NCBI RefSeq assembly: GCF_020360975.1
Contig: NW_025408676.1
Location: 1-64,000 of the forward strand
Length of the DNA stretch: 64,000 bases
Direction of reading: 5' to 3'
DNA from: Hirsutella rhossiliensis
Lineage: Eukaryota; Ascomycota; Sordariomycetes; Hypocreales; Ophiocordycipitaceae
Shown here: piece after piece, positions 22,692-34,179 of the stretch
Position numbering within the stretch: position 1 is the first letter of the stretch
Layout: each line of letters starts with the position of its first letter
Notes under the pieces: model-generated
What the model saw: the letters and a program-made list of their open reading frames with translations, nothing else
The model's database searches: none
Told to the model about the DNA's origin: nothing
Made by a program: the position numbers and the translations under genes

Positions 22692-23934
22692 AAGGTATAT
22701 TAAAGAAGAACCTACCTTAATACTAGTTATTATTAACTAGACTTACCTTTTCTTTACCCTTATAAACGAGGGTTACTAGTATTACGCCGTAATTAATAAA
22801 GCGAAAGCCCTTAAGCTACGCTTACTAGTAGAGAAGATTCGCTTTAAGCGTATAAAGGGCTCCTCGGCCGCGATAGAGGGCGCGGTTATTAAAGGCATCG
22901 CCTAGGTAACTATAGAGGTTAATAGCCTCCCGCAGCTACTAGTAGTATATATAGTCCCCTAGCTTAAGTTTCCTTTAATTCTTAAGAAGCTATAGTTAAC
23001 GTATATAAAGTTATATTTAGTACTATATAAGGAGAGGCTATAGTTTAGCCCTATATAGGCCTAGGTCTAGTATAGCGGTAGGGAGGGAGCGCCGGACGCC
23101 CTACCTAACTTATAAGACGCTTAAGAAGTCTTAGCCTTAGTATTCGTAGGTATAATATAATAGATCTATAAGTAAAAGGGGCTAGCTATAGCTATAGCGC
23201 TAATTTATATAGTTAGCTTAGCGGATATTAAGAAAGCGCTATAACCGAAGCGCCCTATATCGGAAGAGGAGCTATAGTAGGCTATCCTACTATAGTTCTA
23301 CGACCTACTACCGCTCTTTTAAAAGAGCGAGGCTAATAAGTTAATCCCTTATAAGCTAAGCGTAGACTACTTAATACCGCTCTATATAAAGGATAACGGT
23401 AAGGAGCTTCCCTTACTATTTAGGCCGCTATATAATATATTATAAGAGGAACTACTAGTATTAAAGAAGACCCTTATAGACCTCCTTAATAAGGGATTTA
23501 TTAACGCTAGCTCCTTTAAGGCAGCGGCTCTAGTCCTATTCGTATAGAAGCTAGGGGGGGGACTTTACTTTTATATAGACTACTAAGCGTTAAACGCGAT
23601 TATACGCTTAGACCGGTACCCCCTTCCGCTTATAAGAGAGACCCTCTATAACCTAGTAAAGGCAAAGTAGTTTATAGAGCTTAACGTTATTTAAGCGTTC
23701 TATAAGGTATAAATAGTATATAAGGAAGAGTAGAAAACAGCGTTCTATATAAGATATAGCTTATTTAAGTAAATAGTTACCTCCTTTAGCTTAGTAAGTG
23801 CCCTAGCTATATTCTAACGTTATATTAACTAGGTGCTTAGGGGTTTCCTTGATAAGTTCGCGTTTATATATATAGATAATATTCTTATCTATTTAAGCGG
23901 GAGCTATAAAGACTATATATAAAAGGTATAAAAG
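22692..23934 (+). pseudogene. A3 pol, first part: protease and RT up to YIDD
   Basis: It resumes directly after the B1 target duplication. The protease is at about 22740-22990 (TLINEGYQYYAVIN; the active-site Asp region reads Asn) and is followed by a linker. RT starts near 23290 (FYDLLPLF..S..NKL..YKL..DY). Later come FRPLYN.L..EL..LKK, a KLGGGL..YI.Y.ALN block (23550-23600) and FAFIYIDNILIYL (23857-23895). It stops at GGTAC(T), where element C was inserted. The rest of RT is at 36720. Confidence 0.9.
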
Positions 23935-23938
23935 GTAC

Positions 23939-24322
23939 TTTAATAGAGATAAGGGTATATACCTAAAGTACGTATAGTATATAGCTAAGGATTAATAGAG
24001 CAATTAACTACGTAATTATTTAATTATTTAGCCTATATATAGCTTTAAGGGCCTTAGGTTATAAATATAAGTCTTAGAGATTTCTTTACTTTATACCTCT
24101 TTATCTTTACCAGAGTCGCGTAACTAGCAGTATCTACTTTAAAGGGGAAAAGCAAAAATTTAAATTAACTATAATTAAGGAAGATACTTAATTAGATAAT
24201 TAAGGTTTTTATAACGCCTTTAAGTATACTTAGAAGTAAGTTAAAAGGGGAGTGCTAGGGGTCTTATCCCTTCCCCCCCTTAATAGGCTAATATCTATAA
24301 AGGTGCGATCTTACCTATTAAA
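23939..24322 (-). repeat. C 3' LTR (384 bp)
   Basis: On the + strand it begins TTTAATAGAGATAAGGG and ends ACCTATTAAA. The termini TTTAAY...RTTAAA are not obvious TG...CA ends even after allowing for RIP. The flanking 24323-24340, read on the - strand, is the polypurine tract GCTAGGGAGGAG. Confidence 0.85.
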
Positions 24323-24409
24323 CTCCTCCCTAGCGACTTTCCGACCTAAGATATTAATAGAAAGGGCGCGATAATAATAAGTAAGGTTCTCTTCCTAAGT
24401 ATATAAGTA

Positions 24410-26960
24410 AGTAAATAAACTATTAATAGAACTTTTCTCCTTTACTATAATCCTTTCTTTTCGCGTTCTTTATTCCTCCCTTTACCTACGAGCTACTCGT
24501 TTAGCTCTTTCCTATTTTTACTTATATACTTCCTTCTTTAGATAATTATCTACTACCCCCTATATATACTCTTAAGTATTCGCGCTTATTATTCCTAAGG
24601 GCGTTAGGGAAATAAAGTAGTTAGCGTCTTTATTAGTCTATAGCTTTAGGTATAGCTAGATTAGATAAGCTATAAAGTCTTATAGGCTAATTATTATCGC
24701 GTTATTAGTAGTCCTATATAAATATATAGAATTATAGTTATTAATATCTTAGTAGTAGTTCTAATATATTCCTAGGTTTTTAACTCCTTTAACCTAGGAG
24801 GGTTTAAAACCTAGTATAAACCTTATAAGGACTATAGCTAGAAAGGCTATTACTATACTTCGTTTCTAGGGAGTAACGGGGCATACTATAGGCATTACTA
24901 GAGTCTTCGGCCTTAAGGTAATTAACCGAGCGCCTAGTAATTTTAGAGTCCTAAGGCGAGTTAGTAGTCGGGCTATCTACCTTTCTTTCCTACTAGCTCC
25001 TTATTAGGTTATCGGTAGGGGTATAGTTATAAGTCTTTTGCTCCTCTATACGTTTAAAGGAGTCGTTAGTAGCGGGCGAGGAGTAGGCCTAATTAGCTAT
25101 ATATCGGAGGGGGAGAATAAAGGTATCGTTTCTATATAAATAAAGGGACTAGTAAGGGCGCTTAGCTCTCTCCTTTATAAGCTCTTAGGTAAGGATCCTA
25201 TCTTAAGGTTACTTAGGGAAAGGCTACTTAGTTTAGATAAGGAGCTCGATTTAGTTAACGCTCGAGGTAATAAAGGACTAGGTCTATTCTCGATTCTTAT
25301 CGGCGTAATTAAATAGTTAGGGGTCTTTTTAAGGAGGAGTTTTATAAAGAAACCGCGTATAGCTTAAGCGATCGGGTTAGGTTACTCCGTAAGGGTAGCT
25401 AGCGTAAATAGCTCCTTTCTCGCTTTCCTTACTATATAAGCTAGTTCTATATCTCTTTAGAGCGGTAGTCTCTATCTAGTAGGCCTATCTAAGAGGTTAA
25501 ATACCTCTAGGACTTCTTAGAAGTCTTATTCTTCTTAGTTTCCTAAGATAATATTGTTATATTAGTAAATCCGCTCGCTCCTAAGAATCCTTATAAGAAA
25601 GACTCTACTAAAGGTTATTAGACCTTAATTAAATAGTATCCTTTATAGTCGTTTAACCCCGCTATTAAACTACTAGGAAACTCTACTACCTTATAATATC
25701 GCTTATATATAATTAAGCTCGTTTACCGCGACGGCTTAGATTCTATATATTAGCCTATTAATATAGCCTTTTATACTTATCCTCTTATCTAGCTTAAAGA
25801 AATACTAGTCTTAGTATAAGATCTTATTTATTTATAGGGCTTCTTACGTTACCTTATACCTTTACTCTAGAATTACTTTAACTTTTAAGTATCGCTATTT
25901 AATTATCTTAAGGTATAGCCCGACTATACCTTTAACCTAGTATTAGATTATTATTAAGGCTAAGTAGCTATATTCCTACCCTTTTTACTAAGCGGTATAA
26001 GGGACTAGCGTATAGGTAAAGTTATAAGGAACTTAGAGGATATAAAGAAACTGCCGCTATACTTATAGGAACGTATAGAGTCTAGTATATCGTTCTTCTT
26101 TCTAAGTATTAAAAATAACTAGGTTTCCTTCTTTATAGTCCTAGAGGAACGCCCCTTAATAAAGTCCCCCTTTATTTATACCTACTAAAAAGTTAATAAC
26201 TTTAGTTATATACCTTTATTTATATATAAAGCGACCAAGGTTAAAGGTAGGAGCGGTAAACTTAATCAAATACTCCTTATTATTTAGGTATTTATAGTAC
26301 TTCTTATATCTATCTTCTATATCTTCGATAGGTTCCCCTTAGTAGTCGGTATAAACTAATAACGGGTAAGGTAAGGGGTATACCGCGTTCTTAATACCTC
26401 TTATTAAGATTTTAATTATCGCGCTAAGGCCGAAGCTTATAGCCTATTATTTATTAATAGCTCTATAGAGAAAGTTATATACGTCGACGATATACTCTTC
26501 CTAGCGGGCCTTATTCCTAGCGAATCCGTTTATCTTTTTAACGCCCTTATATATTATCCGAGCACCTTTAAAGGTAATATTCCGCCGCTTAATAAGGCCC
26601 GTTAGTATTAAGTGCTAACGATCTCTATAGATATACTAGGGAGGTTACTTCTACTTATAAACGTCTTATTAGTCTTAGTCTATAAATTTTTCTTTATCTT
26701 TAGCGTAGAAGCGCCCTTTACTACCTTCTACTTTAACTTCGCTATAGTAAGTAGGTAAAATAGAGCTCTTACTCCTAAATAGTAGTACGCTAAAGAAGAT
26801 AGCGGTATTCTTAGGGAGGTCTATAGCTAGGCCTAGGATGCTATTTAGGTTCGCCGCTATATCTTAGGAAAGGTAGAGTAAGCGAAAGAGAGGGAGAAGA
26901 TAAGATTAAATAGTTAAGGTAAGTAGTTCTAAGTTATAATACTAAGAGGCTAAGCATTAT
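24410..26960 (+). pseudogene. Large antisense ORF of element C (about 800 codons)
   Basis: This is a single + strand frame, opposite to pol. I followed it from about 24430 to 26955 and met only TAG/TAA/TGA-type stops explained by RIP. The first third is rich in Gln, Ser, Tyr and Arg and may be disordered. From about 25470 it reads like a folded protein: KYLQDFLEVLFFLV, FNPAIKLLGNSTTL, a hydrophobic block at 25790-25900, ..NLEDIKKLPLYLQER at 26030-26080 and KVIYVDDILFLAGLIP at 26466-26520. A Lys/Glu-rich tail KEREKIRLNSQGKQF ends it. The YVDD word is not in an RT context that I can recognise. I cannot name the family. It is mutated like the rest of C, so it was part of the repeated unit. It could be a captured host gene or an env-position accessory gene. 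Confidence 0.65.
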
Positions 26961-28600
26961 ATATATATATAAGAGTTATATTAGTAGAGGGGATCGTTAT
27001 AAGAAAGCATATAAAGTATATATATATATATATATACAAGGAAGAAGAAGGAAGGAAGAAGGAGGGTATAGTAAGAGGAATAAATAGTCGTTAAAGCGCG
27101 CGGTTATTAGTTACTTTAGCCGGCCTCTATAGCGGTAAGGTCTTAGGCGTATTTAAGGGTTACGCTTAAATAGCTTCTTTTACTAGTTATCGATTAGTAA
27201 GCTATTTAATCTCCGCCCTTTTCTTCTCCTTTTTACTCTTTCTATTCCTCTTTTTCTTTTTCTCTCCTTTATCTTCTTTATTTCTTTAGACCGCTACCTT
27301 TTATCTTCTCCTTTTACGACTACCTCTTCTTCTTTATTATATCTTATAAGACCGCTAAACTTAAAACTAAAGAGCTACTATAGATATCACCTCTTTAACT
27401 ATCATAACCTTCCCTTATTACTACTACTCTTCTTACTTAGAATTATTATACTAAGGTCTTTCCTTTTTATATAAAGTACTTTTAAGTAATAACTATTTAA
27501 CTTATTTAATCTCGCTTAGCTTATTTTAACTATCTTCTTTTATAGATCTATAATTACTTTAAGACCTAGGTCTATAGTAGGAATAATATCGGTTACTAAG
27601 GGTTTTTAATTTATATAGAAATTGCCTTTTAGTTATAGGTTCTATTAAAAGCTCTTAATATCGTTAGGATTAAAGCGCGCGGTCGCTCTCCTCTCTCTTA
27701 CTTTCTTAAGAGCATGCTAGGTCGGTATAATTAAATTATCTTCTATGCCCTTTATTATAGATATTAGCTAGTAACCTATATCCCTATAGAAATCGCTTAT
27801 CTACGCGGATATTTCTTTTCTTAGCTTAGTTTAAGGCGATAAGAATACTCTTAAGTAGTCTTAATTACTTTATGTAGAACTTATAATCCTTGCCTTTATT
27901 AAGGGTATATTTAAACTTATTAAATAACTATAACTTCTGCTTACGAGCACGTTCTATTTCCTTTTTATAAGTATATCTCTCTTTTAAGTACTACCGGCGG
28001 TTCTTACGCTAACTATATCTAGAATTTAACTAAGGCGCTTATTTATAAATAGCGGTACTTCCTTAGATACTATAGGGCTACTTTCGACCTTAATAGATTC
28101 TAACTATATATATAGTTATATTTCTATACTAACCTTAAGACTAATAAATTTTATAATAAGTATATTAGTAATAAGACCGCCTTTATCTTCTTTATAATAT
28201 CCTTAATCCCTTTAGTCTTACTAAGGATTTAAAGGAAGGAGGAAATTAACCTTACGCCCGTTTTACCTAGAAAGAGATTATATAGGTTTAACGAGCTCTC
28301 TCTTAAGTAATAATTAGATAGTCTTTAAGTTCGCTTTATAGTAGTTTATAGTAAGTTTACTAGGAGTAGGTAGCCTTATTTAGTCGCTATCTTTAGCGGT
28401 AAAAGTTTTTCTCTTAAGGTTATATACGTTTAATTTAATAAGTCGAAAATATATTAAAATTTATCTTTTAAGCGCGTTTATTTTCGCTATAGTAGGTCTC
28501 CCTCTTTATAATAAAGAATAAATATCCTTATCTATAAAGTAAAAAATCCTATTTTTAAGGGAGGTAAGTAGTAAGAATATTCGTTTTCTTACTTTATTAT
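26960..28600. other. C region between antisense ORF and pol
   Basis: A TA microsatellite (27017-27037) and a purine-rich run (27038-27075) are followed by pyrimidine-rich DNA (27210-27320). From about 28330 to 27350 several - strand frames are open through RIP stops and Lys/Glu/Arg-rich. I could not settle a frame or recognise a domain. It may hold a further small ORF or untranslated sequence. Confidence 0.45.
27017..27037. repeat. TA microsatellite in C
   Basis: About ten TA units lie between the antisense ORF and pol of C, next to a GAAG-rich purine run. Confidence 0.8.
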
Positions 28601-29189
28601 TTAATTATATCTTTATTCGTCTTCTTTAAGGTAGTAAAGGGTAGGTTATTATTAAGGAAGGGTAGGAAATATTATCTTTATTTACTTAAGGAGCTTTAAA
28701 TAGAAAATTTAAAACGATAAAGTAGTAAGTAAGGCGCTTATAAATATCTTAGCTACTATAGTTATCCTTCGATTAAATAGTTAGATAGTGCCCTAGTTAT
28801 TAGTTAGGTTCTAGTATACTTCTTATAATAGTTATAGATTTTTATCTTTACTACTTTTTCCTCCCTAGCTCCTTTTTACCTCCTTCTTTTCTTATTAAAT
28901 TAGCGTCTTTAAGGCTCCTATATAGAGATCCTTTTTTACTTTACTAAGTTACGGTAGCTAAACCTTAATCGTATACCTTAGGCCTTTCTTAGGTATTTAT
29001 AGTCGCTCTTCCTCTTCCTAGCTTTTTTAATCCTTCTAAGGTTTATTAAGGAGTTATTACGACTATAGTACTATTTAATTTAAGGCTTCTCTACTTAGTA
29101 AGAGTAGTAAATTATTTACTTTATCTATTATTTCTTCCTTCCTCCTCTTATCGAGAGTAATCTTATCCTAGAGTAACTAGTCGTAGTAC

Positions 29190-29325
29190 TACTAATGTAT
29201 AGTTAACTACTCAGTTTCTTGATCGATATCGTAACTTATTCTTTCTATCTAACCATCTTTTATATATCTAAACGTTTAACGTGATAACTCCTCGATTATC
29301 TACAAATGATCAGACAACTAACCTT
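29190..29325 (-). other. RIP-sparing patch 1 in C
   Basis: Within about 120 bp there are ATG, CAG, TTGATC, CCATC, GTGATA, TACAAATGATCAG and GACAAC. That is a cluster of CA/TG dinucleotides unlike the surroundings. On the - strand it stays in frame with the pol C-terminal extension (GQLSDHLQIIEELSRQ, DIDQETE.LTIH). It is therefore part of the element and not a later insertion. Confidence 0.7.
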
Positions 29326-32104
29326 CTTTATCCTTTTTAAACTTTTTTAGATACTCTCCTAAGATTATCTTATTAAGTACGATTCTATCTAAAGTCTTAA
29401 TCTTATATACCTTAGACTACTCTAAGCGCGATACTACTTAAAAGGGACCGTTCTACCTTATTTAATACTTAGCTTACCTCCCTAGATTATTTAATTATCT
29501 TACGTCGAATAGTAAGATAAGGTCTCTAAGTTATAGGCTTTCTTTCCTTATTATATACTTATTAGATTTATCTATCCTCTCTATTAATCGATTCCGATAT
29601 CTTATTACTCTTTTCTTAGCTTCTTTTATATCTTTTTCTTTCCTTTTTAAAACTTATACTTATACTTTAAATAATTCTTCTCTTATCTTTACTTTATCTT
29701 AGTCGATTAGTCGCTAAGTTAGGTATTCTACCTTAAGAGGTAATACTAGTTCCTATCTATATAGTAGGTAGAAAGCTAATATTCTATAAGACTCTTTAAC
29801 TACTATTTAGTCTATAAGGATTACTTAGTTAAAGTATCTAATCTACTTACCCTTTTTCTTTACTATTTTTATAAGCACTATTATTAACCTTTAGTACCTT
29901 TATTTTACTACCGCGTTTACCTTTAAATTATATACTAAAGTTTAAATAACTTTAACGCTTATATCCTTTAGGATATACTTAAAGTCTTTCTTTATTTCGG
30001 GCCCTTTATCGATTATAGCGTATAGTATTACGCTATACTTATAAATAATAAAGAGTATAAATTTAGTTATAGCTCCTACGGTAATTTCCTTAACTAAGGT
30101 TACTTTTACCTATCTAGTAAGGTCGTTTTATACTTCTATAAAGTATAAATACCTATAATTAGATAGTATATACTAGCTATCGAAGTAAATCTTACTTATA
30201 AGGTAGCTAAGCGTAGTCGCGGTTATAACTTCCTAGGGTCTCTTAGTCGTAAAGTATTAGCATTCTTTATAGGAAGAGATTACGCTATAAATATCGTTTT
30301 AAAGGCTAGCTTACTAATACCTATTCTTTACGAATATATATATAACTTATCGTCCTTTATATCCTATTTACGTATAGTACTTTACGATAATCCTTTTCTA
30401 TTCTTTTAAGTTATCTATAACTAGTATAGGTCCCCTTTCTTCTTTCCTAGGGAGTCGCTAAAGCTTTTAATCTTTAATATAGAAATTTAGACTCTTTAGA
30501 TATAGCTTCCTATAGTCTTATTTAGAAAGGCCCTCTAGCCGTTTTAACGTTTAAAGGAAGTCCGTAATTATTCTCGATTCCTTTAAGTAGTCCCCCTATA
30601 GCTTAGTCCCTTATACTACGTTTAAGTAGAAGTCTATAAATTCTTTAATATCGCCTTTTATTTCCCTATCTAATATATTAGAAGGTCCTTTAAGCTTTCT
30701 TAAGAGTCTATTAGCTAAACTATTCCTCTTACCTTTAACGTATTATATAGTAAAGTTAAAGAGGAAAATATAGCTTATCTAGCGAGTTACTATAGCTTTA
30801 AGGACGTCTTTAAGGGCACCTTTTAATTAATCGACTAAGACCTATACGTTAGTTTCTAAGATAAAATATACGCTATATAGGTATATTTTTAGTCTCCTAA
30901 GCGTACTTAATATAGCCTTATACTCCCTCTTTATTATATTATATTTAGTTTTTATAAGTAACTACGTTTTACTTTCGAACCTTATAAAGCGCTTCTTTCT
31001 ATTAACGATTTATATTAAGACTACCCCCTAGCTAAGTAGACTAGCATTATATATTAGAATAATATCTCCTCTTCCTAGGCTAATATTAAGGGATACTAAA
31101 AAGACTAGATTAGTAATAGCTTCCTTAAGGGTAGCTATCGCTTTTATTTATTCGTCTCCCTATTCCTAATAGACTTCTTTCTTTAGTAGGTCTATAAGGG
31201 GTTTTACTAAGATAGCGAACTATTTAATTTAGATTTAATAGTATCCTACGATACTAAGGAAAGCTCTAATATATATTATATTAAGGTATCTTATCTATTG
31301 TTTAATTTTAATAACTTTAGCTTTTATAGGGCACCTTTTATTTATTCTATAGATATAACTAATAACTTTAGTTACTTACTAGTAGAATTTCGATTTAGCC
31401 CCTATAATTATATAACTAAAGAGTTTAACGTTAACTAGGACTTTATCGAGGTTAATAAGGTATTCGAAGATAAATCTCCTTACTCTTAGCGCTACCTCTT
31501 TATTATTATACGTTATATCGGGCCCCTTAATACCTATATTATTAAGGAAATTCCTATAGATATTCGGTATAAGGTCTTATAGGATTCTTTATATTATCCT
31601 TATAAATTAGCCGACTAAGTTTATAGCCCTTTAAAGGAGTATATATATATATAAGAGGCTAATAGGTATCGTAAATATCGTTAAGTTATAGCTTCTAATA
31701 TTAAGAGGGATCTAATTATAGCCTAAAAAAAGGTCTAGGAGGGAAAGGATCTTATATATTAAGAAGTAGTCGCTAAACTTATTTATATTTAGTAGTAGGT
31801 TTATATCTCTTATTATAATAGTATTTATATATATAGTGGAATTAATTAAGTATAGTCCTCTATCTTTCTTTACTACTAAGAAAAAGGGTTCCTATAGGGC
31901 CTATACCCTTTTTTAAGGACTCTTATTTTTAGTTTAATTTTAAGGATATTAATAACTTTCTACTCTATCGCTTTTAGGATTAGGATTAAGGCTACTTACT
32001 ATACCTTATATTCTATTATCTTAATAACCTATAGTAGGGCTATAGCTAGGTAGACTCTACCTCTTTCTATAAAGTCCTAGGATAACGCTACTTCCCTATT
32101 AGCC

Positions 32105-32235
32105 GCGATCCCTAAGGGGGTGTGTCGGAAGACGCGGTTGTTAGTTATATATATTAATTGCAGCGTACCTATCGGAGCGCGTTCTACTTTTACCTGCGTG
32201 GCGTAATAGTCTTCGCGATAACTATCGAAGATCCG
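32105..32235 (-). other. RIP-sparing patch 2 in C
   Basis: This holds GGTGTGTCGG, GGTTGTTAG, ATTGCAGCG and CCTGCGTGGCG. On the - strand the frame reads ATQVKVERAPIGTLQL and ITNNRVFRHTPLGIAANREV, in frame with the protease-RT linker on both sides. The patch is original element sequence that escaped mutation or was restored. Confidence 0.75.
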
Positions 32236-34179
32236 GATTTCTACCTCTATAAGAAAGCCCTTAAATTATTCGTAGATTACTTTAAGTCTTTCTTACGTTA
32301 GCCGCTTTCCTTTTTATATACTTAAGAATTTTCCTATTAAGTGTTCTAGGTAGGGTCTAGGCTATATCTTATTTTTAATAGTATTCTATTTAGTCTTTTT
32401 TTAGTTAGGGTCCCCTTTTAGTATCGAGCTATTTAATAAAGCATCGTTAATAGGGTTAATCTTATTTACTTTTCTTTTAAAGAGAGTATTAACTCTTAGA
32501 TTATATAATCTAATAGGTTATTTCCTCCCTATCTTAACTTAAACCTTCTAGGTCTTTTAGAACTTCTTTCTAGCTTTAATAATATTTTTCTTAAATTCTC
32601 TTATAGCCTCTATAACTATAACTTTAATAATCTCTTTTACTATCTTAGATCTAATAGCTAGAATCGCCTTATCTCCTTTATCTATAATTAATTACTATTA
32701 TACTAATACTATTAAGGGCTCGTTTACGCTAGTATAGGCTAGGTTAAGGACTTAGTTAGTACCCCCTCTATAACTAAAGATCTTGCCTCTTAGTAAGAGA
32801 ATCTCGGCTATTAGGGTGCCTATAAGGGTTTCTCTCTATAATTATTAGGTAGCTCCTAGGTTATCTTCTTTAACTTTTATTACTAAAGCCTAAAAAAACT
32901 TTCTTAGGAGCTAGGTAGCTATTTCCTATATAGCCTCCTCGAGCTTTAGTCTTTTATATATATCTTTATTAACTATTAAGGTTATAGCCTAAAAGGATTT
33001 TACTATATTAACCTTATCTAGAAGCTCCTATTTAATAGCTCCTACTACTAGCGTAACTACCTAGATAGTGCCGATCTAATATTTAACCTATATATCCCTA
33101 TTCCTTAAGGAATAATTAAATAATATATACGCGGCTCTAATAAATAGTATACCTAGGATAAAGGGGACTAAGACTCTATCTAGCGTAATATAAAGATAGA
33201 TTAGTATCTAGGCCGTGCCTAGATAAAGATTAGTCTCTACCTCCTTAACTATATCTATAAGGGACCCGGTATACGCTATTATTAATACTCTTATTAGTAG
33301 GATTTTAAGCCTATATATATTTATATATCTTTTAGTAATAAGGTTTCCTTTAGACCTAGTATCGATTAAAGCGCTTAGAACTTTAGCTTTCTAGCTACCG
33401 AGTTATATTTAAATATAGGGTAGGTCTTATATATACTTAAGCGAGCGGAAAGGTATAAGGACCGTGTTTATATATATTATAGGAATCGTTATAAGGTCTT
33501 CTAGAGTTATCTCTTAGTATCTTATCGAGAGTACTACTTCTTATATAATAAATTTATCTTTCTCTAGTCTTATTACCTCTAGAGTTTATTAATTAAATAG
33601 TCTTTAAGCTAGTTATATTACGCTAATTATATTAGTTATAAACCTAACTTCCTTTAGTACTTATTAAACTTCGAGGTACTTATAATCTAATTCTTTATAA
33701 GTAGGGTAAGTAAGTAGCTTAATCGGTTCGACCTAGTATTCTTTATCTTATTCTTTAACTTATATTAAAGCTACCGCGAGTTTTCCTTATAGATATTTAA
33801 GGAGGAGTAAACTACTTTTTATATTATCTTCGGCTACTTTTATAACTATTATCGTAGCTCTATAGGGTCTTATATTACTCTTACTTTCTAGGGTCTAGAA
33901 TTTAGTGTTTTATACCTTAGGCTATATCTACGTATCTTATACTAAGTCTCTCGCTTAGTTAGGGAATAAAGTCGATTAAGTAATTTAAAGGATCAGGATT
34001 TTTATATATAATTTCTCCTAACGATTTTATCTATAAGTCTATTAAACTTCTTATTTAGATTTACTCTATATCTATAGTATATAGGGATAATCTTTAAGCT
34101 AGTTTTTACTATTCTTATTATCTCGATTTCCTCTATATCCTCTTTAACTCTTTATCTTTTCCCCTTATAAGTATTAATC

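Larger units (their letters stand above)
28600..33450 (-). pseudogene. C pol: protease, RT, RNase H, integrase and C-terminal extension
   Basis: On the - strand, the protease ALIDTRSKGNLI (from DTGS) is near 33390-33350, with the rest to about 33100. RT starts near 32240 with ..SQDFIERGRVY, then KKGYRPYRNPFFLVVKKD.ED (31930-31860). Integrase is at about 30250-29340: IYFDS.YILSNYRYLYF, LTR.VKVTLVKEITVGAITKF, AIIDKGPEIKKDF, and VYNLKVNAVVKQRYQ from the NPKVNAVVERGH-type motif. After a GPF.VVSRLE-like block (29440-29400) a Gln-rich frame continues to about 28600. Two segments inside the frame kept their CA/TG. Catalytic Glu in the integrase reads Lys. Confidence 0.85.

Noticed and set aside
26466..26520. 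YVDD word in the C antisense ORF as a second reverse transcriptase
   Set aside because: The surrounding residues show none of the other RT blocks, so the match is probably chance.
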